Shown piece by piece: positions 9,054 through 21,169 of a stretch of DNA of 64,000 bases. Each line of letters starts with the position of its first letter. Positions within the stretch are counted from its first letter, which is position 1. The notes beneath the pieces are model-generated. The model searched no databases. It saw nothing but the letters and a program-made list of their open reading frames with translations, and had not been told where the DNA came from. The translations under genes and the position numbers were made by a program. This DNA is from Streptomyces sp. V3I8 (GTDB lineage Bacteria > Actinomycetota > Actinomycetes > Streptomycetales > Streptomycetaceae). The stretch covers positions 4,650,001 through 4,714,000 of the forward strand of contig NZ_JAUSZL010000002.1 in the NCBI RefSeq assembly GCF_030817535.1. Direction: 5' to 3'.

Positions 9054-12000
9054 ATGTACCTACCACTGCTCGAGCGCCGGGAAACCCTGGAGCTGGTCGC
9101 CGCCGAGGCGCGGCGTGCCCGCGCCGGGACCGGGCGGCTCGTCCTGCTGCGGGGTGCCACGGGTACGGGCCGCACCGCGCTCCTCGAAGCCGCCACCGAA
9201 CAGGCCGAGGCGGCCGGGATGCGGGTGCTGCGGGCCCGCTGCTCACCCGAAGACACGGCGCTCCCCTTCTCTACGGTCCGGCAACTCCTTTCTCCCGCCG
9301 CGGAGTTCGCGCACACCCGCGAGGTGCCGGACGAACGCGACCGGGGTGCCTGGCTGTGGCGGCTGCTGCGTTCGTTCACGACCGGGTCGCCGCTCCTGGT
9401 CACCGTGGACGACGTCCACCTCGCGGACGACGCCTCACGGCGCTGGCTCGTGGACGTGGCCCGGCGGATGGACCGGTTACCGGTGCTGCTGCTGGTGACC
9501 GAGCGCAGTCAGTACGACATCGACGCGCCGTCGGCCGGCCTCGCCCACACGCTCTCGCCCGCGCTCGTCCGCACCCTGACCCTGGCTCCGCTGAGCGCCG
9601 ACTCCCTGGCGGAGCTGGTCCGTTCGGACTTCGGCACGGTCTCGCGGACCTGGGTGGAGGACTGCGTACGCGCGAGCGCGGGCAGTCCGCTGCTGCTCCG
9701 GGCCCTCCTGGACGACCTCCACGGGACGCTGCCCGCGACGGTCCCGGAGACCAGCGCCGCGCTCTACCCGGGCGCGTACCAGGCGGCGGTCACCTGGTGG
9801 CTGGACAACGCGGGTCCCTCGACGGCGGGGGTGGCCCGAGTGCTGGCGGCACTCGACGACGACTTGGCACAACGTCCCACCCGGACACCGTCCGAGCAAC
9901 CGAACGACAACCGGGGCCTCCGGCCGGGCGACGAGCGGGAGGACACCGGCTTCCCGCCGGGGGCCGCGGACGACGGCACCGGCTTCCCGCCGGGGGCCGT
10001 GCGCGACCGTGCCGGCTTCTCGCCCGGGAGCGCGGACGACGGCACCGGCTTCCCGCCGGACGGCAAGGGTGACGGCACCGGTTTCCGACCGGACCGGTAT
10101 GACGCCGCGGCGGACCGCCATGACGTCGCGCACGCACGCCCGGACGCGACGCGACCGGATGCCGCCGAGGGCGCCCCGGACGGGAACCTGACAGGCCCCA
10201 CACCCGACCGGCCGGGCCAGCCGGGGTACGCGGCCCCACCGGGTCCGCCGACCCACGGCGGGCACTCCGGCCATGAAGCCGAGCCGAGTCCGAACCGGAC
10301 AAGGCAGGCGGGCCAGGCGGCCCAGGCGCCGCAGGTGGACCAAGCGGGCCAAGCGCCGCAGGCGACGCAGGGAGCTCAAGCGGCCCAGGAAGCCCAGGCG
10401 GGTCAAACGGCCCAAGCAGACCAAACGGCTCAGACGAGCCGGACGGCGCAGGCGGGCCAAGCGGGCCAAGCGGCACAGGCGGCCCAGGGGGATCAGGAGG
10501 CCCCAGTAGACCGGACGGCCCCAGCAGACCAGACGGCTCGGACGGGCCGGACGGCGCAGGCGGGTCAGGAAGCCCAGGCAGGCCAGACGACGCAGGCGGC
10601 CCAGCCGGGCCGGCAGGATCAACGGGTTCCTCCGGACCGCCCGGACCGCCCGGACCGCCCGGACCGCCCGGGCCACCCGGACCGCCCGGACCGCCCGGGC
10701 CACCCGGACCGCCCGGACCGCCCGGGCCACCCGGACCGCCCGGACCGCCCGGGCCACCCGGACCACCCGGACTACCCAGGTCCTCCGGACCGCCCGGGGT
10801 ACTGCAGCCCCCCGCGGCACCGCAGCCTCTCGGAGCATCCCGGTCCTCTGGACCACCTCGGCCTCCCTGGCCTCCCCGGCTACCTCGGCCCCCCGGGCAG
10901 CGCGGGCCCCCCGGGCCCGGAGCGCCCGGGTGGCCCGGGACTCTCGGGCCATCCCGAGGACCTGCCCCGGGCGGCAGCCCCCGGTGTCGGCCGGTACGCC
11001 GACAGCGGCTCGGCCCCGTCACCGGAGGCCGCCCCCGGTGACGGCACCGGCACCGGCCCCGTCGCCGACGGACTCGTCGAGCTGCTCGGCGGGATCGCCG
11101 ACGCCGACCCCGCACGGGTCGTCGGGTGGCTGACCGCCATGACACGCCTCGGGGTCCTGCGGACCGGAGCCGACGGACGGCACCGGTACGCCCACCCGCT
11201 GCTCCGGGACGCGGTGCTCAGCGGCTGGCCCGTCACCCGGCGGCGGGCCGCACACCGCGCCGCCGCCCAGCTGATGTTCCGGCGCGGCGAACGCGCCGAG
11301 GCCGTGGCCGGCCAGCTGCTGCGGACCGACGCGGTCGGCGAGTCCTGGGCCACCGGTGTCCTGCTGGACGCCGCCGCCGTCGCCGTCCACGACGGCCGCA
11401 CCGCCGACGCCCTGCCCTACCTGCGCCGGGCCCTCGACGAGCCCCTGCCCGACGACCACCGGCAACGGCTCCTCACCGAACTGGGCTCCCTGGAGTACGC
11501 CACCGTCCGCGCGTCGGCCGGCATACCGCGCCTCGCCGAGGCGGTCCGCCTCCCCGGCGTCCCGCGGAACCGCGTGCGCGCTGCGGTCGCCCTCGGCACC
11601 GCGCTGTCCGGCCGCGGCGAGGCCCGCGCCGCGATCGACGTGCTGGACTCGCTCGGCTCCCAGCTGACGGCCCACCCCGACCTGGCCCGTACGGTCCACA
11701 TCGCCTCCGCGCTGCTCTCCGACCACGACCAGGAGATCCGCCAGGAGGTCTACCGCCGGCTGCGCGAGAGCGCCGCCCGCTCACCGGGCCTGGTCGGCGC
11801 CGAGGGCCAGGCCCTGCTCGTGCGGTACGAGGCGTCCGCCGGCCTGCTCTCGGCGGACGCCGCCATGGAACGCGTACGCGCCCTCCTCGCGGAACCCGTC
11901 GACCGGCTCGCGGAGCCCTATCTGCTGGGTACGGCCGCCGCCGTGGCCCAGTGGGCCGACGAGCTGGAGGAGGCCGAACGGCTCGTCGAGCGCGGCCTCG

Positions 12001-12986
12001 CCCGCCAGCGGCCCTCCCTGCTGCACCCGATGCAGCGGGCCCTGCTGAACGTACGGGCCGACATCGCCGCGGCCCGCGGCGACTACGCGCAACTGCTCGC
12101 CGGCCCCGACGCCCGCCGCTCGACGGGCGTCCGCCCGGGGCCGCTCAACGGCCAGGCCCACGCGGTGCTCGCGCTGGTCGAGACCGGCCGGGTGCCGGAG
12201 GCGGGTCGGCTCGCGGGCGGTCTCGACCTGCGCGAGGCCCAGGACTCCTGGGAACTGAACCGGTTCCTGTACGCGCGCGGCGTGCTCCGGGCCGCCACCG
12301 GCGACCGGGCGGGCGCGCTCGACGACTTCGCCGAGTGCGGACGCCGCCAGGCGGCCCGCGACGTGCTGAGCCCGGTCGTCACCCCCTGGCGGACGGCCGC
12401 GGCGGAGTGCCACCTGGCGCTCGGCCGTCCCCGCGAGGCGCTCGAACTCGCCGGGGAGGAACTGCGGCTGGCCGAGGTGTGGAACACCCCGCGCCTGGTG
12501 GGCCGCGCCCTGCGGGTGCTCGGCACGGCGACCGGGGGGCGCCGCGGCCTGGACCTCGCGGAGCGGGCCGTACGCATGCTGCGGGACGCCGCCGTCGAGC
12601 CGGAACTGATCCCCGCGCTGATCGCGCAGGGCCGCCAGCTCGCGGCCGCCGGCGACCGGGCCCGCGCCCGCGACCGCCTGCGGGAGGCGGCCGAGCGCGC
12701 GGAGCGGCTGGGCGCCGTACGGCTGCGGGCCGCGGCCGAGGAGGCCCTGCGCGGGAGCGGCGCCCGTCGCACCACGACGGCGCGCACCGGCTCGGACGCG
12801 CTCACCGCGAGCGAGCGCCGCATCGCCGAGCTGGCCGCCGGCGGCCGCACGAACACGGAGATCGGGGACCTGCTGCACCTCGCGCGCCGCACCGTCGAGA
12901 CCCATCTGACCAGCACGTACAAGAAGTTGGGCATCCGCGGGCGGGCCGAACTGCCGGCCGCGCTGAACCGCCGCCCGGACAGGTGA
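9054..12986 (+). CDS. Giant LuxR-family ATPase regulator with low-complexity insert
   Basis: ATG 9054 is preceded by a perfect AGGAGG. The product has about 1310 residues. An N-terminal STAND-type ATPase domain has Walker [12 protein letters not shown] near residue 37 and a Walker B-like [10 protein letters not shown] near 120. After about 270 the protein is interrupted by some 390 residues of low-complexity sequence. This holds GTGFPPGA repeats, then Gln/Ala-rich QAGQAAQ, then PDRPDRPGH repeats and a GPPG tail. Normal helical TPR-like sequence resumes near 663. A LuxR helix-turn-helix closes the protein (about 1245-1300: [32 protein letters not shown]). LAL-type regulators are usually 900-1000 residues, so the insert explains the extra length. 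It lies divergent from the small LuxR gene and likely belongs with the CIS locus. Confidence 0.85.
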   Translation: MYLPLLERRETLELVAAEARRARAGTGRLVLLRGATGTGRTALLEAATEQAEAAGMRVLRARCSPEDTALPFSTVRQLLSPAAEFAHTREVPDERDRGAWLWRLLRSFTTGSPLLVTVDDVHLADDASRRWLVDVARRMDRLPVLLLVTERSQYDIDAPSAGLAHTLSPALVRTLTLAPLSADSLAELVRSDFGTVSRTWVEDCVRASAGSPLLLRALLDDLHGTLPATVPETSAALYPGAYQAAVTWWLDNAGPSTAGVARVLAALDDDLAQRPTRTPSEQPNDNRGLRPGDEREDTGFPPGAADDGTGFPPGAVRDRAGFSPGSADDGTGFPPDGKGDGTGFRPDRYDAAADRHDVAHARPDATRPDAAEGAPDGNLTGPTPDRPGQPGYAAPPGPPTHGGHSGHEAEPSPNRTRQAGQAAQAPQVDQAGQAPQATQGAQAAQEAQAGQTAQADQTAQTSRTAQAGQAGQAAQAAQGDQEAPVDRTAPADQTARTGRTAQAGQEAQAGQTTQAAQPGRQDQRVPPDRPDRPDRPDRPGHPDRPDRPGHPDRPDRPGHPDRPDRPGHPDHPDYPGPPDRPGYCSPPRHRSLSEHPGPLDHLGLPGLPGYLGPPGSAGPPGPERPGGPGLSGHPEDLPRAAAPGVGRYADSGSAPSPEAAPGDGTGTGPVADGLVELLGGIADADPARVVGWLTAMTRLGVLRTGADGRHRYAHPLLRDAVLSGWPVTRRRAAHRAAAQLMFRRGERAEAVAGQLLRTDAVGESWATGVLLDAAAVAVHDGRTADALPYLRRALDEPLPDDHRQRLLTELGSLEYATVRASAGIPRLAEAVRLPGVPRNRVRAAVALGTALSGRGEARAAIDVLDSLGSQLTAHPDLARTVHIASALLSDHDQEIRQEVYRRLRESAARSPGLVGAEGQALLVRYEASAGLLSADAAMERVRALLAEPVDRLAEPYLLGTAAAVAQWADELEEAERLVERGLARQRPSLLHPMQRALLNVRADIAAARGDYAQLLAGPDARRSTGVRPGPLNGQAHAVLALVETGRVPEAGRLAGGLDLREAQDSWELNRFLYARGVLRAATGDRAGALDDFAECGRRQAARDVLSPVVTPWRTAAAECHLALGRPREALELAGEELRLAEVWNTPRLVGRALRVLGTATGGRRGLDLAERAVRMLRDAAVEPELIPALIAQGRQLAAAGDRARARDRLREAAERAERLGAVRLRAAAEEALRGSGARRTTTARTGSDALTASERRIAELAAGGRTNTEIGDLLHLARRTVETHLTSTYKKLGIRGRAELPAALNRRPDR
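9870..11040 (+). repeat. Low-complexity and tandem-repeat tract inside the LuxR gene
   Basis: Three repeat blocks follow one another. The first, at about 9935-10085, has ~30-base units encoding [10 protein letters not shown]. The second, about 10300-10620, is a degenerate purine-rich tract encoding QAGQ/QAAQ. The third, about 10632-10770, consists of 27-base tandem units (ggaccgcccggaccgcccg then ggccaccc) encoding PDRPDRPGH, with at least three near-perfect copies plus partial ones. The reading frame stays open through all of it, and the repeat units are multiples of three. This suggests expansion under selection to keep the frame. Confidence 0.9.
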
Positions 12987-13013
12987 AAGCAAGGAGGCGA
13001 AGGCGGACATGCG

Positions 13014-13741
13014 GTGCGCGGACACACGGATACCGCTTTGCGGCGCCCCGCTCCGGCCGCCCGCACCGAACCGGTGCCGACACGACGTGAGACCCCCGTC
13101 GACGTACCCGCCGCGCGCGCCGTGATCGCGGCGGCCTTCGCGGGTCCGGACACCCCCGGCCCCCGGGACCCGGTGGAGGCCACCCTGCTCGACGCGCTGC
13201 GGACCTGCGGCGGCTGGCTGCCGGAGCTGTCGTTCGTCGCGGTCCAGGAGAAGGCCGGCGGGAAGGCCAACGGGAAGACCGGCGAGAAGACCGGTGAGGA
13301 GGCCGGTGAGAAGACCGGTGAGGAGGAGGTCACCGGGCACGTCGTCTGCACACGCGGACACGCCGACGGCGTACCGGCCCTGGCCCTGGGCCTGGGCCCG
13401 ATCGGCGTGCGCCCCGACCACCAGCGCCACGGCACCGGCCTCGCCCTGATGCACGCGGTGCTCGGCGCCGCTGGCGCCCCTGGGCGAACCGCTCGTCGCC
13501 CTGCTCGGCAGCCCCGCCTGCTACGGCCGCTTCGGACAGTTTCCGGCCTGGCACCAAGCTGGGCGTCCTGCCGCCCGACCCCGCCTGGGGCGCGTACTTC
13601 CAGGTCCGCACCCTGACGGCGTACGAGCCGGCGCTGCGCGGCACATTCGCCTACGCGGAGCCGTTCGACCACGTCTGGGACGAGAGCCGCCCCTCCCACC
13701 AGGACTCGGGGGAGGGGCGGCTCGCGGCTGTCCGGCTACTT
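13014..13741 (+). pseudogene. GNAT N-acetyltransferase, frameshifted
   Basis: The first frame (13014 to about 13470) encodes a GNAT domain: RETPVDVPAARAVIAAAF, WLPELSFVAV, GHVVCTRG, and the acetyl-CoA loop LGPIGVRPDHQRHGTGLALM. Similarity then moves to the second frame at about 13470-13480 (PLGEPLVALLGSPACYGRFG) and to the third at about 13538-13541 (FRPGTKLGVLPPDP, AYFQVRTLTAYE, GTFAYAEPFDHV). Each step is a net +1. An insert of lysine/glutamate repeats (KTGEKTGEEAGEKTGEE) around residues 85-107 is also unusual. No clean stop occurs before the terminator hairpin. Either the gene is decayed or there are two sequence errors. Confidence 0.75.
13684..13723. terminator. Bidirectional terminator hairpin
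   Basis: A perfect 14-base inverted repeat (gagccgcccctccc at 13684-13697 and its complement at 13710-13723) with a 12-base loop lies between the convergent GNAT remnant and the iron-sulfur reductase. It can serve both strands. Confidence 0.8.
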
Positions 13742-16024
13742 GACCGGTTCCGGCTGCGGCTCGCTCTCCGTCTCGGCCGTGCCCGCCGGGGGCTCGTCCG
13801 CGGAGGTCTTCACGGAGTCGAGCAGGAGCTGGGCCACGTCCACGACCTGCACGGACTCCTTGGCCTTCCCGTCGTTCTTCTTGCCGTTGACCGAGTCGGT
13901 CAGCATGACCAGGCAGAACGGGCAGGCGGTGGAGACGATGTCCGGGTCGAGGGACAGGGCCTCGTCGACGCGCTCGTTGTTGATGCGCTTGCCGATCCGC
14001 TCCTCCATCCACATCCGCGCGCCGCCGGCGCCGCAGCAGAAGCCGCGCTCCTTGTGGCGGTGCATCTCCTGCTGACGCAGGCCCGGGACGGCGGACATGA
14101 TCTCGCGCGGCGGCGTGTAGATCTTGTTGTGCCGGCCCAGGTAGCACGGGTCGTGGTAGGTGATGAGGCCCTCGACCGGGGTGACGGGGACCAGCTTGCC
14201 CTCGTCGATGAGGTGCTGGAGCAGCTGGGTGTGGTGGATGACCTCGTAGTCGCCGCCGAGCTGCGGGTACTCGTTGCCCAGGGTGTTGAGGCAGTGCGGG
14301 CAGGTCGCGACGATCTTCTTCGCGGCCTTCGGCTTCCTGGACTCGGCGGTGACCTTGCCGTCGTCGTCCATCTCCTCGCCGAAGGCGGCGTTGAGGGACA
14401 TGACGTTCTCCATGCCGAGCTCCTGGAACAGGGGCTCGTTGCCCAGGCGGCGGGCGGAGTCACCGGTGCACTTCTCGTCGCCGCCCATGATGGCGAAGCT
14501 GACGCCCGCCATGTGCAGCAGCTCGGCGAAGGCCTTGGTGGTCTTCTTGGCCCGGTCCTCCAGGGCGCCCGCGCAGCCGACCCAGTACAGGTACTCGACC
14601 TCGGTGAGGTCCTCGAGGTCGCGGCCGACGACCGGGATCTCGAAGTCGACCTCCTTGGTCCACTCCAGGCGCTGCTTCTTGGCCAGCCCCCAGGGGTTGC
14701 CCTTCTTCTCCAGGTTCTTGAGCATCGTCCCGGCCTCGGACGGGAAGGCGCTCTCGATCATGACCTGGTAGCGGCGCATGTCGACGATGTGGTCGATGTG
14801 CTCGATGTCGACCGGGCACTGCTCCACGCAGGCACCGCAGGTGGTGCAGGACCACAGGACGTCGGGGTCGATGACCCCGTTCTCCTCCAGGGTCCCGATC
14901 AGTGGGCGCTCGGCCTCGGCGAGCGCCGCGGCGGGCACGTCCTTGAGCTGCTCGGCGCTCGCCTTCTCGTTGCCCTCCATGTCCTTGCCGCCACCGGCGA
15001 GGAGGTAGGGGGCCTTGGCGTGCGCGTGGTCGCGCAGCGACATGATCAGCAGCTTGGGGGAGAGCGGCTTGCCGGTGTTCCAGGCCGGGCACTGCGACTG
15101 GCAGCGCCCGCACTCGGTGCAGGTGGAGAAGTCCAGCAGGCCCTTCCAGGAGAACTGCTCGACCTGGGAGACGCCGAAGACGTCGTCGTCGCCGGGGTCG
15201 GTGAAGTCGATCGGCTTGCCGCCCGACGTCATCGGCTGCAGCGCGCCCAGCGCGGTGGAACCGTCGGCGTTGCGCTTGAACCAGATGTTCGGGAAGGCCA
15301 GGAAGCGGTGCCAGGCCACGCCCATGTTGGTGTTGAGCGAGACGACGATCATCCACACGAAGGACGTGCCGATCTTGATCATCGCGACCAGGTAGACCAG
15401 GTTCTGCAGCGTGCCCACGCTCAGGCCCTTGAAGGCCAGGACCAGCGGGTACGAGGCGAAGTACCCGGCCTCGTAGCCCTCGACGTGGTGCAGGGCGCCC
15501 TCCAGGCCGCGCAGCACGTAGATGGCCAGGCCGATGGTGAGGATGACGTACTCGACGAAGTACGCCTGACCCGACTTGGAGCCCGCGAAGCGGGACTTGC
15601 GGCCGGCCCGCGAGGGCAGGCTCAGCAGCCGGATCACCATGAGCACGGCGATGCCCAGGACGGTCATCACGCCGATGAACTCGATGTACATCTCGAACGG
15701 CAGGAACTCACCGATCCACGGCAGCACCCAGTCGGCCTCGAAGAGCTGGCCGAAGGCCTGCAGCAGGGTCGGCGGCAGCGTCAGGAAGCCGACGGCCACG
15801 AACCAGTGGGCGAAACCGACGATGCCCCACCGGTTCATCCGGGTGTGACCGAGGAACTCCTTCACCAGCGTCACACTGCGCTGGTACGGGTTGTCGGTGC
15901 GGAGACCGGCGGGCACGGGCTGGCCGAGCTTGAAGTACCGGACGAACTGGCCGATGGCGCGTGCGATGAGCGCGACGCCGACCACGGTCAGGACCAGCGA
16001 CACGATGATCGCGGCGAGTTGCAT
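13736..16024 (-). CDS. Membrane-bound [4Fe-4S] heterodisulfide-reductase-like oxidoreductase
   Basis: The 762-residue product has about five to six transmembrane helices in residues 1-260 (nitrate-reductase-gamma-like). Two 4Fe-4S ligand sets follow, CTECGRCQSQCPAW near 308 and CTTCGACVEQCPVD near 395. The C-terminal part carries two cysteine-rich CCG-type domains (YWVGCAGA..., then HDPCYLGRHN and GFCCGAGGARMW), as in HdrD/GlpC-type subunits. It probably passes electrons between the quinone pool and a soluble thiol or dehydrogenase partner; the substrate cannot be told from sequence. The start ATG follows AGGAG. The last 25 residues form an acidic Pro/Glu tail. Homologues of this fused type are common in actinobacteria. 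Confidence 0.85.
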   Translation of the reverse strand: MQLAAIIVSLVLTVVGVALIARAIGQFVRYFKLGQPVPAGLRTDNPYQRSVTLVKEFLGHTRMNRWGIVGFAHWFVAVGFLTLPPTLLQAFGQLFEADWVLPWIGEFLPFEMYIEFIGVMTVLGIAVLMVIRLLSLPSRAGRKSRFAGSKSGQAYFVEYVILTIGLAIYVLRGLEGALHHVEGYEAGYFASYPLVLAFKGLSVGTLQNLVYLVAMIKIGTSFVWMIVVSLNTNMGVAWHRFLAFPNIWFKRNADGSTALGALQPMTSGGKPIDFTDPGDDDVFGVSQVEQFSWKGLLDFSTCTECGRCQSQCPAWNTGKPLSPKLLIMSLRDHAHAKAPYLLAGGGKDMEGNEKASAEQLKDVPAAALAEAERPLIGTLEENGVIDPDVLWSCTTCGACVEQCPVDIEHIDHIVDMRRYQVMIESAFPSEAGTMLKNLEKKGNPWGLAKKQRLEWTKEVDFEIPVVGRDLEDLTEVEYLYWVGCAGALEDRAKKTTKAFAELLHMAGVSFAIMGGDEKCTGDSARRLGNEPLFQELGMENVMSLNAAFGEEMDDDGKVTAESRKPKAAKKIVATCPHCLNTLGNEYPQLGGDYEVIHHTQLLQHLIDEGKLVPVTPVEGLITYHDPCYLGRHNKIYTPPREIMSAVPGLRQQEMHRHKERGFCCGAGGARMWMEERIGKRINNERVDEALSLDPDIVSTACPFCLVMLTDSVNGKKNDGKAKESVQVVDVAQLLLDSVKTSADEPPAGTAETESEPQPEPVK

Positions 16025-16503
16025 TTCGGGGCTCCTCGGGCCTGCGAGGTTGCATTACTGAGCGGTAGCTTACGCAGTCCTTCGAGACTACCCATTCCGC
16101 TGTCCGCACTGTAGTCAGCGACGCGGTGATCTGCGTCGCTGAGGCATGCCTGGGTACCCGCGGCGAAGCGGAGCCCTTCGGTGGGGGCGGGACCCGGCTT
16201 GTCGGCCGGGTGCCGCCCGGGTGGGGGCTTGTCGCGCAGTTCCCCGCGCCCCTCGAAAGCGGGGCTGCACCCCGGCTTTCGCCCTGAAGGGGGGTGGGGA
16301 ACTGCGCGGCCCACCCCCACTGACCCGTACCCAGGTGCGGCGGGACGCGGTTTTCAGGGGCGCGGGGAACTGCGCGACCGGTCCCAACCGCCTCGCGGGC
16401 GGCGAACGACCCGCAGGTCACACCCCAACTTGCGCGTAAGCGAGAGATAAAGTTGAGCCCTCACGGCTCATCTCTGTTGACCAAGCGGCGAGCGTCATGC
16501 ACA
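16025..16503. other. Intergenic region with dispersed short repeats
   Basis: About 480 bases without a credible gene. It contains three copies or partial inversions of the element gcgcagttccccgcgcccct (16231-16253, inverted at about 16295-16315 and 16356-16379), seen again at about 52855 and 57365. The right end leads into the dnaK promoter. Confidence 0.7.
16231..16379. repeat. Dispersed palindromic repeat cluster (copy set 1)
   Basis: The motif cgcgcagttccccgcgcccc occurs forward at 16232-16251 and as its complement at about 16356-16379, with a diverged complement between. Paired copies can fold into long hairpins. Similar elements are at 52855-52925 and 57250-57385. Confidence 0.75.
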
Positions 16504-19090
<2,587 letters not shown>

Positions 19091-19177
19091 CGTGACACGG
19101 ACCGTACGCGCTCCCGCACGCACGGAGCACGCCGAGCGCGTACGTGAGAGTGACGTACGGAAGGAGGGGCGTCGAGG

Positions 19178-20377
19178 ATGAGCACCAAGGACTTCATCGA
19201 GAAGGACTACTACAAGGTCCTCGGCGTCCCCAAGGACGCCACCGAGGCCGAGATCAAGAAGGCGTACCGGAAGCTCGCCCGCGAGTTCCACCCGGACGCC
19301 AACAAGGGCAACGCGAAGGCCGAGGAGCGCTTCAAGGAGATCTCCGAGGCGAACGACGTCCTCGGGGACCCCAAGAAGCGCAAGGAGTACGACGAGGCCC
19401 GCGCCCTCTTCGGCAACGGCGGCTTCCGGCCCGGACCCGGCGGGTCGGGCGGTTCCTTCAACTTCGACCTGGGGGACCTCTTCGGAGGCGGCCCCCAGGG
19501 CGGGGCACAGGGACCCGGTGGGGCCGGCGGTTTCGGCGGCGGCATAGGGGACGTCTTCGGCGGCCTCTTCAACCGCGGCGGCGCGGGCACCGGCCCCGGC
19601 GCCCGTACGCAGCCGCGGCGCGGCCAGGACATCGACACCGAGGTCACGCTCAGCTTCACGGAGGCGGTGGACGGCGCGACCGTCCCGCTCCGGATGACCT
19701 CGCAGTCGCCCTGCAAGGCCTGCTCGGGCACCGGCGACAAGAACGGCACGCCGCGCGTGTGCCCGACCTGCGTCGGCACCGGCCAGGTGGCGCGCGGCTC
19801 GGGCGGCGGGTTCTCGCTGACCGATCCGTGCCCGGACTGCAAGGGCCGCGGCCTGATCGCCGAGCACGCCTGCGCGGTGTGCAGCGGCTCGGGGCGCGCC
19901 AAGTCGTCCCGGACCATGCAGGTCCGTATCCCCGCCGGGGTGTCGGACGGCCAGCGCATCCGGCTGCGCGGCAAGGGCGCGCCGGGCGAGCGGGGCGGGC
20001 CCTCCGGTGACCTGTACGTCACCGTGCACGTGGACGCGCACCCGGTCTTCGGCCGCAAGGGCGACAACCTCACCGTCACCGTGCCCGTCACCTTCACGGA
20101 GGCGGCGCTCGGCGGCGAGATCCGCGTGCCCACGCTGGGCGGGCCCCCGGTCACCCTGAAACTGCCGCCGGGCACGCCCAACGGCCGTACGATGCGCGCC
20201 CGGGGCAAGGGCGCGGTCCGCAAGGACGGCACCCGCGGGGACCTGCTCGTCACCGTCGAGGTGAGTGTCCCGGCGGACGTGACGGGGAAGGCTCGTGACG
20301 CGCTGGAGGCGTATCGCGAGGCGACCGCGGAGGAGGATCCGCGGGCGGAGCTGTTCCAGGCCGCGAAGGGAGCATGA
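19178..20377 (+). CDS. dnaJ: Co-chaperone DnaJ
   Basis: The 399-residue product has an N-terminal J domain (residues 8-75, HPD motif in REFHPDANKG), a long Gly/Phe-rich region (about 80-150), and four zinc-binding CxxCxGxG motifs (CKACSGTG, CPTCVGTG, CPDCKGRG, CAVCSGSG; about 185-245). Two C-terminal substrate-binding beta domains follow. GGAGG precedes the ATG. It stimulates DnaK ATP hydrolysis. It is separated from grpE by 87 bases and followed seven bases later by hspR. Confidence 0.97.
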   Translation: MSTKDFIEKDYYKVLGVPKDATEAEIKKAYRKLAREFHPDANKGNAKAEERFKEISEANDVLGDPKKRKEYDEARALFGNGGFRPGPGGSGGSFNFDLGDLFGGGPQGGAQGPGGAGGFGGGIGDVFGGLFNRGGAGTGPGARTQPRRGQDIDTEVTLSFTEAVDGATVPLRMTSQSPCKACSGTGDKNGTPRVCPTCVGTGQVARGSGGGFSLTDPCPDCKGRGLIAEHACAVCSGSGRAKSSRTMQVRIPAGVSDGQRIRLRGKGAPGERGGPSGDLYVTVHVDAHPVFGRKGDNLTVTVPVTFTEAALGGEIRVPTLGGPPVTLKLPPGTPNGRTMRARGKGAVRKDGTRGDLLVTVEVSVPADVTGKARDALEAYREATAEEDPRAELFQAAKGA

Positions 20378-20384
20378 GGACACC

Positions 20385-20858
20385 ATGGACGGAACCGGAC
20401 GTCGTCGGCAGAACTCATTCACCGGCAGGGCTTACGAGCTGACGGAAGAAACACCGGTGTACGTCATCTCGGTGGCCGCCCAGCTGTCCGGCCTGCACCC
20501 GCAGACGCTGCGCCAGTACGACCGCCTCGGCCTGGTCTCCCCGGACCGCACGGCCGGGCGGGGCCGCCGCTACTCGGCCCGCGACATCGAACTGCTGCGC
20601 ACGGTCCAGCAGTTGTCGCAGGACGAGGGCATCAACCTCGCCGGCATCAAGCGCATCATCGAGCTGGAGAACCAGGTGGCCGCGCTCCAGTCCCGGGTGG
20701 CGGAACTGCAGTCGGCCGTGGAGGGCGCGGCGGCGACGATGCAGCAGCGCGAGGCGGCGGTCCACGCCTCGTACCGCCGCGACCTGGTCCCGTACCAGGA
20801 GGTCCAACACACGAGCGCGCTGGTGGTGTGGCGCCCCAAGCGCCCACCGACGGACTGA
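20385..20858 (+). CDS. hspR: MerR-family heat-shock repressor HspR
   Basis: The 157-residue product starts at ATG 20385 with GAGGA five bases upstream. A MerR-type winged helix-turn-helix (about 22-90: YVISVAAQLSGLHPQTLRQY, then RTAGRGRRYSARDIELL) is followed by a coiled coil (LENQVAALQSRVAELQSAVE). HspR binds HAIR sites; exact or near-exact sites lie before dnaK (16504) and clpB (37382) in this window, so the repressor and both target units are visible together. It is the last gene of the dnaK operon and is followed by a strong hairpin. Confidence 0.97.
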   Translation: MDGTGRRRQNSFTGRAYELTEETPVYVISVAAQLSGLHPQTLRQYDRLGLVSPDRTAGRGRRYSARDIELLRTVQQLSQDEGINLAGIKRIIELENQVAALQSRVAELQSAVEGAAATMQQREAAVHASYRRDLVPYQEVQHTSALVVWRPKRPPTD

Positions 20859-20880
20859 CGAACACGCGCAGGCACGGCCG

Positions 20881-20925
20881 GTGAAGGGGCCCGGAGGTTC
20901 ACGACGAACCTCCGGGCCCCTTCAC
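20881..20925. terminator. Strong bidirectional terminator after hspR
   Basis: A perfect 20-base inverted repeat (20881-20900 and 20906-20925) with a five-base loop lies between hspR (+) and the DUF397 gene (-). The stop codon of the DUF397 gene (20922-20924) is inside the right arm. Confidence 0.9.
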
Positions 20926-21122
20926 GCGGTCGGGTGTCCCGCAGTGGTGGAGCGGACGTGGTGCAGAAGCCGTGCGAGGCCCTGCGGGCCGGTGGAGAGA
21001 ACGGTGTCGGGGGCGTCGCTCTCGCGGAGGCGGATCGTTCCGTCGGGGGCGGCGGCCATGTAGACACACTCGCCCTGCGGACCACCGCTGAACGTCGATT
21101 TCTGCCAGGTGAGTTCAGGCAT
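20922..21122 (-). CDS. DUF397 domain protein
   Basis: The 66-residue product has the standard DUF397 pattern: PELTWQKSTFSGGPQGECVY, then DGTIRLRESDAPDTVL and a C-terminal LLHHVR. AGGAG lies before the ATG. Such small proteins are encoded next to XRE regulators and RsbW-like ATP-binding proteins in streptomycetes; a broken set of both lies at 22.0-23.2 kb, with a methyltransferase between. The molecular role is not firmly known. Confidence 0.85.
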   Translation of the reverse strand: MPELTWQKSTFSGGPQGECVYMAAAPDGTIRLRESDAPDTVLSTGPQGLARLLHHVRSTTAGHPTA

Positions 21123-21169
21123 CGAGGCCTCCTTGAAGGGTGCGGAGGACGAGAGCGGGCAGGGCGTTC

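Noticed and set aside
9790..11145. Long antisense frame with GGPGGP collagen-like repeats
   Set aside because: It lies opposite the low-complexity part of the LuxR gene, has no ribosome site and no recognisable ends; it is a by-product of the repeats and high GC.
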